This document shows, piece after piece, positions 31,788 to 41,803 of a DNA stretch of 64,000 nucleotides. This stretch comes from Bedellia somnulentella. Its lineage: Eukaryota; Arthropoda; Insecta; Lepidoptera; Bedelliidae. The notes under the pieces were generated by a model. That model saw nothing but the letters and a program-made list of their open reading frames with translations, ran no database searches and was not told the DNA's origin. The stretch spans positions 20,258,875 to 20,322,874 of the forward strand of contig OY755170.1 of assembly GCA_963576735.1 (NCBI GenBank), given 5' to 3'. Numbering within the stretch: position 1 is the stretch's first letter; each line of letters opens with the position of its first letter. A program made the translations under genes and the position numbers.

Positions 31788-32609
31788 GTGTATACAGACG
31801 GCTCCAAGACCAACCAAGGGACTGGAGCCGGGGTTTATTCACAAGACCTCAATATTAAAATTTCCAAAAGCCTAGGTCGACACAACACGGTATTCCAAGC
31901 GGAGTGTCTTGGAATAACCGAGGCGGCCATGGCAATCAAAGCCCGAGATGTGTCCGATATGCGTATCAGAATCATCTCGGACAGTGCATCTGTGCTGCAG
32001 GCTCTGGATCGCTGTGAATTCACCTCAGGGCTAGTCCTGGAGTGCCACAGAGCTCTTGAGGAAGCAGCTCGGAATAACACTATAACCCTACAATGGATAA
32101 GGGGCCACAGCGGCTCCTTGGGTAACGACGCTGCTGACGAATTGGCTAGGGGGGGTTCGGCAAGGGATCTATATGGTCCTGAACCGATCATACCCCTACC
32201 CTATGGTCAGCTTCGCGCATGGCTAAAAGAACGCACTCACTTCCTCTCCAAGATACACTGGCAGGAGGAGCCCGGTTGCAGACAGTCGAAGGAAATCATG
32301 CCAACCCTTGACAGGAAGCTGACCGGGCGCGCCCTGCGACTAAGCAGGAAAGATCTGCGGACAGTGACTGGAGTACTCACAGGACATACCACACTAAATA
32401 AACACTTATACACTATAGGCATTACCGACAGCCCCATGTGCCGAGCGTGCATGGAAGCTGACGAAACGGTTGCTCACGTGCTCCAGGAATGCACGGGGGT
32501 AGCCGATATCCGCAATAACACGATAAGATCCATAAAGTCGCTCCCATAGGCAGCAGCTGACCTGGATAAGCTACTCGCCTTCTGGACAGAATTAGGTTGG
32601 GAGAATTAA
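31761..32609 (+). pseudogene. RNase H and C-terminal knuckle of the nested LINE
   Basis: Counting from the methionine at 31761: RNase H acidic residues D13 (VYTDGSKT), E48 (FQAE), D74 (ISDSAS) and D123 (LGNDAADELAR) are all preserved. The C-terminal CRACMEADETVAHVLQEC has the CCHC knuckle pattern. A TAG at 32547-32549 interrupts, after which the same frame continues AAADLDKLLAFWTELGWEN to TAA at 32607-32609, the natural C-terminus of this family. The protein is 5'-truncated, frameshifted and stopped, so it is dead. The RNase H strongly resembles proteins often annotated as R1-type or I-type in insects. Confidence 0.8.
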
Positions 32610-33086
32610 ATGACCACTTGGTCCACGTACAATGGCTTGCCATGCCGGGCTCAGTGCGGAAACCCGTGGCGCTTATCGCCCATCTTATATAATATAATAA
32701 TAATAACCATTTTCGAGTACCATGGTAATGGTCCTTTACAAATTTGTCGTATAGTCATGACTTGTACGTCAATTCCTGACATATTTGTTTATTTTATGAA
32801 CTAGAACAGGAAAATCATGAAGGAAAAATAGGAACAAGAATATATGAATGAACGAATTAATATCCGATTGTTTTTTGCTATCGGTTGATTTGTTTTGTTG
32901 CAAAATGTAAATGAACAACAAATTGACCACTTATGGGGTTTTTCCTAAAATATTAAAATAAAAAAAACTCTTTGGAAACTTCAACTTCTTTTTTAGCAAA
33001 CGTTTCGAATTCCTTCAAATGATTGTGTGACACTCGGTACAACCACCTGTCAGGATTGTCCGACAATTTTACAAATATGTCGATAT

Positions 33087-33485
33087 AACATAACATAATA
33101 ACATAAACGTTCACGCCGAATATCCCCGAAGGGGTTGGCAGAGGTACTAATACTTCTGAACATCACGTGACTTTGTCACCTGGTGTTCAGAGTACCCACG
33201 TTTTGCATGGACAGTGTACTCACGTGATAGGGGGCAGGCCTATCGCCGTTTTGTACGAATACACTGTCACATGACTAAGTACAACTCAGCCATGTGGGTT
33301 TCCTCACGATGTTTTCCCGCACCGTTAACAACCATGATAAATTAACCACACATATGTCTTTAGAAAAGACAAATTGGTGTAGGCCCGACCCAGGATTTGA
33401 ACACTAGTCGTTTGCACGATAACCGAGTGTTCTACCCACTGGGCTATCACGGTTGCTGAAATGTCAAATAAAGAAATGAAACGGT
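33087..33485 (-). mobile_element. SINE family A, full copy inside the TIR element
   Basis: A complete minus-strand SINE A, with head GCAACCGTGATAGCCCAGTG, B box GTGTTCAAATCCTGGGTC and the tail with CCCCTTCGGGG and TATGTTATG-type repeats. It is flanked by a perfect 14-bp target duplication, AAATATGTCGATAT, at 33073-33086 and 33486-33499. About 30 bases upstream of the usual head are included inside the duplication, so this copy carries either a longer 5' end or a filler. Confidence 0.9.
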
Positions 33486-33751
33486 AAATATGTCGATATG
33501 TCGTGACAATTTACTGTTCAATAAAGCAGAATTGTCAAGTTTTTCGCGACAAATTGTCGCATGTCCCCTGTCGCGCTAAAAGTTTTATTGAACAGAAAAT
33601 TGTCGAATTGTCATGACAATCCGACAATTTTGTCAATTTTCCGCCTTGACAAATTTGTCACCTGTAATGTTTATTAAACACAAACTTGTCGGATTGCAGA
33701 ATTGTCACACTTGACATATATGTCGGATTGTCAGTTTTATTAAAAAGGGCC

Positions 33752-33880
33752 CTGGTCTAATACGGGGCGATAGTAAAAGGCCTGACGAGATGTCATTGAT
33801 TCTTAAGAGGAATAGGAAGACACTTGTGTGGGACGCAACTTGTGTTGCAAGCTATAAGATCATGGTGCTGGTTTATTTTA
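33752..33880 (+). pseudogene. Endonuclease-LINE fragment, part after the DNA-element insertion
   Basis: One frame reads GLIRGDSKRPDEMSLILKRN, then RKTLVWDATCVASYK. This is homologous to [12 protein letters not shown] and [11 protein letters not shown] in the endonuclease at 16600-16700. The R-P-D and W-D-A-T motifs are conserved. Together with 30985-31177 it shows that an older relative of the 14129-17025 LINE was the outermost layer of this nest. Confidence 0.75.
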
Positions 33881-34237
33881 AGTACATTTTGTGATAATTT
33901 TACTTTGACTGTTGTTTTCATTGTTAAATAGAATATAATAGAAAACACTGTTTTGCACCTCGCAATAAAAATTAACAGGGACTTTTATGTTCTATTAAAT
34001 AAAACACTTGACGGTGTTATCTCATAAAGCAACCTCTTTCAGTAATTACTAAGGATTATAATATGAATGGATTATATTAGAAAATCCGCCAGTAATGTAA
34101 TAAATTCACAATATATATCGTAACATTATAGTTACATGTGAAGTATGTAAAAATAACAGGGAACAAACTGTAATAAAAATACTAACTAATATTCGTGGGT
34201 TTATTGAAAAGCGTGTGAAAAACTAAGAATTATATAT
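33881..34237. other. AT-rich DNA, nothing recognised
   Basis: No supported feature. Confidence 0.3.
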
Positions 34238-34416
34238 AGCGACATCCCATTTCTTCCCGTGGAAGTTCGTAAGAGGATATTTGAACTTTTTAAGCGTGTT
34301 TGAGCGATGTCGTTGGAGATCTATAACCAACCACGAAACTTCCAAAAGAGTCTGATAAATTTCTTATGCTGAAGCTCTGGCTACCCCTTCTAGGGTTTTA
34401 TAGCTGTCAGCATTGC
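34238..34416 (+). repeat. Repeat B copy, decayed and shortened
   Basis: CCCATTTCTTCCCGTGG, GCGATGTCGTTGGAGATCTA, ACTTCCAAAAG, GAAGCTCTGGCTACCCCTTC and TTTTATAGCTGTCAGC are traceable. The head and tail are missing. Confidence 0.6.
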
Positions 34417-34990
34417 TTCAGCATAGATTTTTCACTCTCTGCAAATTAATTAAATTGTTCTTTAGTTTTGGATTATAGTGATGGATAATAAAGTTGCTGG
34501 GTTCTCTCTTACTCGTGAATAGGACAAAAACATCGTAGATATTTTACTTGACCATATAATTTAACCAGAATATATTCGATAAGTATTGGTTTTGGTCAAA
34601 AAAAGGAAACGCAGAATCCATCACGGAAAAGTTTTTCATTTTCCAAACATAAGATAAATAACGCGTTCAGACAAAACCACCATCTCTGCTATCTCCCCCA
34701 ATCAATCATCTCAAATGACGATCGTAAAGTACAATTGTGCGAATATTTTGGATCTTATCTGGGGTCGTGATCCTGGGTAGTCTTCGAATCTCTGTTCGCT
34801 ACGTTCACATCAGTAACCCAGGTATGAATGTACTTAATGCAGGAGCAAAAGTACTTACATATATACGGACACATTATACACAGATCAAGTTAGTCCTATC
34901 TATAATATGTTTGTTAAATTTTAATTATTTTTATCCCATTGTTTTATTACTAATTGTACCAATCAAAAAACCAAATTTATTAGTATTTTT
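34417..34990. other. AT-rich DNA, nothing recognised
   Basis: The frame at 34737-35000 has no domain. Confidence 0.3.
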
Positions 34991-35180
34991 TTTTTTTTAA
35001 ATAATTTTTTTGTAATTTAAGTTATTAAATATTTATATCTGTTAAGAAAAAAAACCACAACTTGTATGTTGTGTGTGATGTGTTCTGCCTGTAATTGGTG
35101 CATACATCAGACGTTTTTTTGTTATTATGTGAATGTTTGTTTTTAAGTTGTATTTAATGTATGCTCTGTTGGCACACCAA
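34991..35180 (+). repeat. Retroelement 3' end with A-rich tail
   Basis: A long T/A run, then TGTATGCTCTGTTGGCACAC, then CAAATAAATAAATAAAATAA. The GTTGGCACACC...AAATAAATAAA ending is common for lepidopteran non-LTR elements. Coding remnants are not seen. Confidence 0.45.
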
Positions 35181-35376
35181 ATAAATAAATAAAATAAAAA
35201 AGCCCTAAACTAAGTTGAAATTGTGTTATGGGATACTAACACAACGATATATTTAATATTATATAATACACATAAATAATATCTAAGACTAAGAATTAAT
35301 CATTTATGCACATCACATAAATGTTGCTCTCAGCAGAGATCGAACCCGCAACCTCCGGCCACGGACGTCGTCAACA
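35181..35376 (-). mobile_element. tRNA-derived SINE family E, copy 1 with deletion
   Basis: The minus strand reads GACGACGTCCGTGGCC, then GGAGGTTGCGGGTTCGATC (B box GGTTCGATC), CTGCTGAGAGCAACATTTATG and a body ending TTCAACTTAGTTTAGGGCT. The A-box part (AAGTGGATAGG...) is deleted. The second copy is at 62583-62839. Confidence 0.7.
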
Positions 35377-36409
35377 ACTTACTATAAATTAAACCACTCA
35401 GACTAACTAAACTCCAGACTAGTAGATAAAGATTTTTTCACAGGTAAGTAATATTATATTATTAAGAATATACAATAAATCTTCAAATTGGCATCAATTT
35501 AACGTTCCCCATCATTGTTAAACACTGTCGAGCCAGATAATAATTAATCACTTCCCTATATTACAACTTAAATATAAGAATTGACTTTCAAGATGTAAGA
35601 CTCAATTCCCTACCAAAATTTAGATCAAAATCACGCCGTGCTACTTGTTGTAAGGTATCTTAGAAATTATTATAATAATCTCACAAATACCTATTCCATA
35701 TTCTTAACTGTACTGGAAAATCTACTCATACATAATGTTGTCTCATAAAATTGCATTTTAGCAAAAAGAGTTCAAATAGATCGAATTTTCCAGAAAATAT
35801 TCGTGCGGTCAGAGTGCAAACCTAAAAAGTAAGTTACTCTTCTGTCGACGCCCCGCGACGCTTCTTGGAAAATGTTAAAGAGCTATAAAAAACAAAAAAT
35901 ACAAAGCACTACTTTTTTAATGTAAGAAACAAAAGTTATTTGAATGCATGATGTTGTAAAGATTAAAGTGGCTATTTATGCTTTTAAAAAATTTAACCCT
36001 GCACCGGCAATTGGCTGAATATATGCAAAAATAATATGTGACGTCATTCTTCTTCAAATATTAATTAGTGACATTAGTAAGTAATTTGTTGATCTGATTA
36101 ATTATCGTTTCCGTCGTTTTATATTTTCATCAATTAACTACGCAAAACGTTCGCAAACCAGCAAGCCTTGAATAATTATAAATGCATTCATTTAGGTAAG
36201 CCGACAGCTTTAAGAGCTTAATTCAGACGTTTCGATCGCAGTTTAATAACAATTATTAATTCAATATTTTGTCGGGGTTATAATGAGTTGTGGAAGTTAT
36301 TATAGCAAACGGTGCTGGCCTAGGGTAGTAGAAAAGGACTAAATGAACTCGGACCTACCCTGTTATGATGAATCCACATTTAGACAATATGGTCACAGAT
36401 TTCAGCCAT
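35377..36409. other. 1 kb AT-rich DNA, nothing recognised
   Basis: No supported feature. Confidence 0.35.
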
Positions 36410-36685
36410 TGCTGTGTAGTGTTGGCTTTGCTGTGTAGTGTCGGCTTAGAATAGCACTACCCCATTTCTTCCGGTGGGTGTACATAAGAGGCGACTAACG
36501 GTATTGGGGCTTTTAAGAGATTTTTGTGCGATGCGGTTGGAGACCCATCAACAATAACCTTTATTTTACCATCTTTACTCCACTCAACTTTCCAAAAGTG
36601 GCTGAGGAGTTTCTAATTCCTTAGCTCTGGCTACCCCTTCTAGGGATTTACAGCCGTGAGTATATGTATGTACGTATGTATGTAT
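36410..36685 (+). repeat. Repeat B copy with duplicated head
   Basis: Two tandem 19-bp heads (TGCTGTGTAGTGTTGGCTT and TGCTGTGTAGTGTCGGCTT), then a complete body and TATG-type tail (GTATATGTATGTACGTATG). Confidence 0.8.
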
Positions 36686-37020
36686 TTCAGCCTCTCTTGC
36701 CTCTTGTTTTATGAAGGATCTTTTGAATCATCGTTTTTCTCTGAACTTTAAAATATAGTTCAGCAAATATTTTATATCGCGTTACTTCAGCTGTAGCTTT
36801 TTGTTATTGCATTATACAGGGTGGATTTTTAAATGCAACCTAGAGGTAAACCATTGCTAGAAACACCAATTTCCACTTCAAAAATGATTTTTTTATTTAC
36901 TTAAAGCAAAAAGGCTGAGTTTATAGATTTAAAAATTTGCTTGCCACCGGGTATAAGCTGACTGAAATTTGTAAAAAAATACAACTTAATACTTTTATTG
37001 CAACGGTCACAACTGACTTA
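36686..37020. other. Spacer upstream of mariner
   Basis: A TATACAGGGTGG motif at 36815-36826 resembles ends of some insect DNA elements, but no convincing partner end was found. Confidence 0.3.
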
Positions 37021-38291
37021 CCAGGCCACTCAGAAAGTATTGCGAAAAAAGGTTTTAATGTATGAAACACTGGCCGGTTGTAATGTAAATAAAAAAGGTA
37101 CGTTCCAAATTAAAAAAATCCCTCTTTATTTTTTTGTCGGTATTTTAAATTGTCGTGTCTTACTGAAAAATAAATCTGAGCCGGGAACATTTTCGCGCTA
37201 TGATTTTTTACGATTTCAAATGTCGCTTAAAACCAGACGAATCATACGATAGACTTCAAATGGCGTTTATGGATGAAGGGCCTTCCAAGGCCACCGTGTA
37301 TCGTTGGTATAACGAATTCAAGCGTTGTCGATTAACTTTGCGGGATGAAGAAAGAAGTGGTCGCCCTCTAACGGCTGTTACGGATGAAAACGTGGTGGAA
37401 GTGAAAATTTTAATTCATGACAATAGGCGAATAACGTATCTAGAGATTCAACACGTTATGCAGATTGGATCGGGAAGCGTTCATGAGATTTTACACGAAC
37501 ATCTTCACGTGAGGAGGATAGTTTTACGCTGGGTGCCAAACAACCTCACCGAGGTACAGAAACAGGCCCGGGTGGAATGGTGTCGTGATTTGATTAATAA
37601 ATTTGATGCTGGCTCGTCTCGGCGTGTTTACGACATCGTTACAGGTGATGAGTCCTGGATTTATCAATACAATCCAGAAACGAAGCGCTAGTCGATGGTT
37701 TGGGTATTTCAAAACGAAGCGACCCCTACCAAAGGAGATCTAGAAGCGGTGGGAAGATTTTGATCGCAAGTTTTTTCAATATGACTGGCTATTTGGTGTC
37801 AATTCCTTTACAAGATCAAAGAAGTATTAACGCAAACTGGTATACTACTAAATGCTAGCCAGTAGTTTTCTCAGTTGTGAGCAACAATCGACCAAACACA
37901 GGGCTCCGCGGGCTACTGCTTCACCACGACAACGCGCCCGCTCACACCGCGCTCAAAACGACGGACTTCCTGAACAGCACGCCGGTCAAACTCTTGGGTC
38001 ACCCTTCTTACAGCCCTGACCTTGCACCGTGTGACTTCTTTTTATTCCCTAAAATAAAAAATCAACTCAAAGGTATACAATTTTCATCGCCGGAAGATGC
38101 GCTGTCAGCGTTTCAGCGGGCTGTAAATGAGGTGTCTGCGGCGGACTGGAAAAAGTGTTTCGAAAACTGGTTTAGACGTATGAAACTTTGTATAGATGCT
38201 GGTGGAGAGTACTTTGAAAAGATTTAATAAAAACATTTTTACCCATAGAACATTTTTTTTTATTTTCGCGAAGTTTTCTGAGTGTCCCACG
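37021..38291 (+). mobile_element. Mariner (Tc1/mariner, DD34D), decayed
   Basis: Terminal inverted repeats of about 28 bp, left CCAGGCCACTCAGAAAG and right (reverse complement) CGTGGGACACTCAGAAAAC, lie inside a TA duplication (37019-37020 and 38292-38293). The length, 1271 bp, is normal for mariner. The transposase is broken by a stop and at least one frameshift, so the copy is inactive. Confidence 0.85.
37200..38227 (+). pseudogene. Mariner transposase, broken
   Basis: N-terminal helix-turn-helix region with PSKATVYRWYNEFKRCR (28-44) and SGRPLTAVTDENV (53-65), the linker WVPNNLTEVQKQARVEWC (111-128), and the first catalytic aspartate in VTGDESWIYQYNPETKR (147-163). A TAG follows at 37689-37691, and the next residues (SMVWVFQNEATPTK) are still in that frame before register is lost. 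From 37877 a second frame gives LLLHHDNAPAHTAL with the second aspartate and HPSYSPDLAPCDFFLFP with the third. Exactly 34 residues lie between the last two, the DD34D signature. The frame ends GGEYFEKI. The true N-terminus is unclear because the first residues are degraded. Confidence 0.85.
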
Positions 38292-38733
38292 TATATATTT
38301 AGTTAAATGTCATAATAGAAAAACAAAAAATGGTTAACTATCAATAAAGACAGGTTTTCTTACAACAGAATTGGTTGGCTTAGTCCAAGTATACGGAGAT
38401 TAATTAAAAAACTATCATAAGGCTTTAAAATTTTCACACAATTTGATAACATTTAAACCAGATTTTTCTATAAGCTGGATATGCAGACCATAACAGCGCA
38501 ATCACTACTAGCTACATAAATATCATTTTTATATTTGCTCTACAAAATAATATCAAAAATTAACTAAAAAACCATTTAACAATTTTAAAAGATAGTTCAC
38601 CATTTTTTGGAAATACATTAAGTATTCATGATTTTTTCTTTCATGAAAATCACTAAGTCTTAACTTATTTTTACCAATCATAAGAATACAACTCTAACGA
38701 TCAATGTAATAAAAGTAAAGTATGTATTTGTAA
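38292..38733. other. AT-rich DNA, nothing recognised
   Basis: No supported feature. Confidence 0.35.
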
Positions 38734-38989
38734 CACATATACATATCATTCATATACTCACGCCTGTAAATCCCAAAAAGGGTTAGCCAGAGCTAAGTAA
38801 TTAGAAATTCCTTAGCCACTTTTGGAAATATGAGTGGGGAAAAGATGGTAAAAATAAAGGTTGTTGGTGATGGGTCTCCAACCGCATCGCCCAAAAATCC
38901 CTTAAAAGCCCCAATACCGTTAGTCGCCTCTTACGTATACTCACCGGAAGATATGGGGTAGTGCTATTCTAAGCCGACACTACACAGCA
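38734..38989 (-). repeat. Repeat B, well preserved copy
   Basis: All landmarks are present on the minus strand from TGCTGTGTAGTGTCGGCTTA to CTCTGGCTAACCC and the tail. Confidence 0.8.
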
Positions 38990-39195
38990 AATAATAAAAT
39001 AAAAGAATAATAAAATAATTTCCAGGTGTTTCAAAAGAATTTTCATAATCTGTGGCAAAAGAATTTTCATAATGTAGCTGTCTTACTCTCCTATAATAAA
39101 AGACCTTTCAGTAAAATTTGATACCTCTATTATTTAGAGCACCTTCGCCCCCAGTGGTATTAATGTAGTGCAGCCTGTATATTTTGTAACTATTT

Positions 39196-39720
39196 GACCC
39201 GCGCAACTTCGTTTGCGTGACATAAGACCAGCTTGTAATACATATTTCAGTCACAAATACTATTTATATATGTAAAAATGTTTGGTGTTTTAATCTTTCC
39301 CTCCGTTTTAACCTACATAATTTCATCACAACCCTTTTCTGTAGTTCAAACGTAATTGAGTAACAAATAAATAAATTTCCAAATTTTTTAACCCTATTTT
39401 TTTCCCTTTAGGGGTTGCACTTACTCGTACCTTTGCTAGTGCTCATCAATCCATTACTAAATTTAAAGCTTCTAGATTCTTAAGAAAAAAAAACGTACAA
39501 ATTTTATCTTTATCACCCTAGCAGAGAAAATATGTCTTTACTTTTAAATAATAAAGTTTAAGAAAACTTACACACCAACAATTAAAATAGATATACATAC
39601 AAACTTCACAAATCTATTTCACCCTCTTAGGAGCTGAATATATGAAATTTCCTTCATAGGAAAGGGAAGGAAGAGCTCCTAGACCAAATACTCGTATGTC
39701 TAAGTCTGTAAGTCAATATT
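39196..39720 (-). mobile_element. Helitron-like remnant, terminal block on minus strand
   Basis: TTTGACCCGCGCAACTTCGT then TTGCGTGACATAAGACC is the reverse complement of the GC-rich terminal block found before CTAG in lepidopteran Helitrons. The CTAGT end itself is mutated. The following sequence, including AACCCTATTTTTTTCCCTTT and AGGAGCTGAATATATGAAAT, fits the interior of the same family. The other end is not defined. Confidence 0.4.
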
Positions 39721-40184
39721 GCCTTTTACATATATGGATAAAATAACATTGGCAGCAGAATGAAAGGCGTGCTTAAGGCGTAGTGCTATATCACGCAAAG
39801 CGTCCCGATTTTTGTTTCCCATTTCTCTAATTGGGTTTGTGAAATATAAATTTGTCTAGTAGCACTTTGTTACGGCTAACTCCTACACACTAACCACCTC
39901 GTTATTATTATTCAGTATTATGAGCCTCAGTTCCTAGTATTAAAGAATACTCAGTTTACCTAAGACACTTTAACTACAGTTAACACAATGCCTAATGTTT
40001 GCGTTTTAATAAAACTAATGCTTCTACATTGTAAATACCTCATATATAATTTTATTACTTATAAGCCGTCTTCGACCAATTGGTTGTTGTATAGGCTGTA
40101 TATTTTTTTAATAAATGCTTCAAAGCATAATGCAACGAAATATTTCTTATCACAAACATTAAACCGGACTATGACATATTAATT
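39721..40184. other. AT-rich DNA, nothing recognised
   Basis: No supported feature. Confidence 0.3.
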
Positions 40185-40490
40185 GTCATCATCATCTTGG
40201 GCAGTAACCGGTAACCTCTGGCCAAACTGTGTCCAGTAGTCAAAGTTTACTGATCCTATATCTCTAGGCTTAGCTCTGCACTCATCTATTGGCTTCTTTA
40301 AGTCTTCAGCCCACCTTATGGAGTATCTGCCCTCACAGCATCATGCAGTACCTGTCCGCCATTTTTAACCTTAGATCCAAATGGCCATCACTTATGTCTG
40401 CTATATAGCATCCGCTTCATATCACAACTACTCCTCTTTACGCAAATCAATCTCTAGACCTTCCGGCTGTCATAATAGATGATTGTTAGG
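40185..40490 (-). repeat. Lepidopteran CATCAT-tailed repeat
   Basis: It starts TTGTCATCATCATCTTGG and contains CTTCTTTAAGTCTTCAGCCC, ACCTTATGGAGTATCTGCCC and GCATCATGCAG. This is the reverse complement of a retroelement 3' region ending in GATGATGA. It is colinear in style with 20448 and 53385 but belongs to another subfamily. Confidence 0.45.
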
Positions 40491-40930
40491 AAGTTGTCAA
40501 ACGTGATTATCATTATCACCGACGATGATAGGGTAGTGTGAAAAAGCAGATTGTTATGACCAATGAACCAAGTTTGATATAACTCTGATAGTCGACAAAA
40601 TCAATACTTAACATGTATGAATTTAACTTAAACATTTTGTTTTTATTGTAACACATACATAACTCCTATAATTGGCCATACAGACCAACACTTAAGCTTG
40701 GTAAATTCTAGAAAACTATTTTTATGATATTAAGGAAACCATTTAAAGCTAGTGGATAAAAATGGAAAAGATCATGGTAGTAACCAACCAATTTATAAAG
40801 TACAGTTCGGTACAACATTACACTTTAAATATTTTGATTCAAGACAGAGAAGAAGCCATGTCTATCAATTTGGAGGAATAAAACGAATCTGTATTTGTAG
40901 GTGGATGTCAATATTGTGAAGGGCTGGTCT
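40491..40930. other. AT-rich DNA upstream of CpG-rich island
   Basis: Nothing recognised; base composition changes sharply at about 40920. Confidence 0.4.
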
Positions 40931-41011
40931 GCCGGTGGGCTGATACCGCGGCAAGCAGCGCGCGGGTGCGTGAGCGCATATCAAAACGTAAGCCCGCGCG
41001 CCGCGGCCTTC
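40931..41011 (+). promoter_or_regulatory. CpG-rich putative promoter
   Basis: From about 40920 the DNA turns strongly GC- and CpG-rich (GCAAGCAGCGCGCGGGTGCG, CCCGCGCGCCGCGG), unlike the surrounding AT-rich DNA. It leads into an Initiator, TTCAGTTG, with the A at 41012. There is no TATA box at the normal distance. Such CpG-dense stretches in insect genomes often mark broadly used or developmental promoters. Confidence 0.5.
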
Positions 41012-41211
41012 AGTTGAAATCCGTCCCGGCGCACGCTAGCACGCCACGCGCACTCCGCCGTCGACCGCCGCACGCGATAGTGACCAGTGACTCGCCCTTT
41101 CTCTCGCACAGCGTGATCGTGTCGCGGACGTGAATGCTAAACCGGACCACTCTCCCGACATCAAACATCTAGAACCTCGCTGCCCCTCAATCTACTCCAC
41201 TATTGCACCAG
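41012..41211 (+). other. Putative noncoding first exon (5'UTR)
   Basis: From the Initiator A the sequence stays GC-rich for about 200 bases. It ends at TTGCACCAG|GTGAGC, a strong splice donor at 41212. A short upstream ORF of 12 codons starts at 41133 (MLNRTTLPTSNI). No longer coding frame fits, so this would be a 5'UTR exon. The transcript's coding exons would lie downstream, possibly starting at 41695. Strand follows from Initiator and donor direction. Confidence 0.45.
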
Positions 41212-41694
41212 GTGAGCATTCAAATATCACTTATTGACATTTCGTTGGCGTTGCGAATCTCGTAAATCCCAAACAGCTGCGACGACTGAAGAAGATGAGA
41301 CTATTTGCAGAGAATGCGACCCACAACAAATAAATCTTCATTCGGCAGGAACTTTCCAAAAGTCCTTCGGCTGGTGGGGCTGTGTCGCCGCGGTGGTGGG
41401 TAGATGCTCACAAGACGCGTGCTACGTTCACCGATAATGTAATTGGCGATTGGCGAATGAGACTTGTTTTTGCAGTTGAAATTGATAATCACTACAACTA
41501 CTGTTAAGGTGAACCAGTGGCATGACGGTTATTTGTAAATATTCAGACGACTGACGTTTCTTGCGCCAAAAATAACGAAAAGTTTTATTGAATCTCGATA
41601 GTTATCTTTCCAACTTACCGTGTTGTCGTGGAATCGAAATACTTCCATGACATTGCACGAAAGAGGATCCTCGTAAATATTTATTTCTTAATAG

Positions 41695-41758
41695 TGGAGG
41701 TGTTTTAGTGTTCAGTATGTTGCTCGCGATTCGTTGCGTATGTTTGGTTCTTTTGTTC
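41695..41758 (+). CDS. Putative signal-peptide exon
   Basis: After TTTATTTCTTAATAG (acceptor ending 41694), the ATG at 41717 begins MLLAIRCVCLVLLF and runs to a perfect GTAAGT donor at 41759, exit phase 0. The residues form the basic start and hydrophobic core of a signal peptide. If not spliced, the frame continues VSYSEVCAASKRGG and stops at 41801-41803, which would also give a plausible cleavage site (VCA-A). Together with the 5'UTR exon upstream this suggests a secreted or membrane protein gene with a long first intron. No later exon was recognised, so the identity stays open. Confidence 0.35.
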
Positions 41759-41803
41759 GTAAGTTATTCAGAGGTGTGTGCTGCTAGCAAGCGGGGCGGC
41801 TGA

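Larger units (their letters stand above)
31358..32704 (+). mobile_element. 5'-truncated RNase H LINE inside the TIR element
   Basis: A perfect 13-bp target duplication, AACCATTTTCGAG, lies at 31345-31357 and 32705-32717. The 3' end is a (TAA)n-type tail at about 32687-32704. The 5' truncation lies in the RT thumb. The coding sequence has a frameshift at about 31780 and an early stop at 32547-32549. It is distinct in sequence from the I-like LINE at 11974. Confidence 0.9.
31178..33751. mobile_element. TIR DNA element with CTG target duplication, host of two insertions
   Basis: Left end GGCCCTGTTAAATAAAAC and right end (reverse complement) GGCCCTTTTTAATAAAAC form terminal inverted repeats. The similarity extends to GACATATATGTC further in. 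CTG lies outside both ends (31175-31177 and 33752-33754). The empty site is confirmed by the homologous LINE at about 16591, where a single CTG is found. Without the nested LINE and SINE the element is about 800 bp. It is packed with TGTC/GACA motifs (about two dozen on the right side alone). No transposase is present. The 3-bp target and GGCCC-type ends are compatible with a PIF/Harbinger-like group, but the CTG target is unusual. Confidence 0.75.

Noticed and set aside
36815..39185. Large TIR element bounded by TATACAGGGTG and CAGCCTGTATA
   Set aside because: The ends share only about 10 bases with one mismatch, and the flanks do not align further; chance cannot be excluded.
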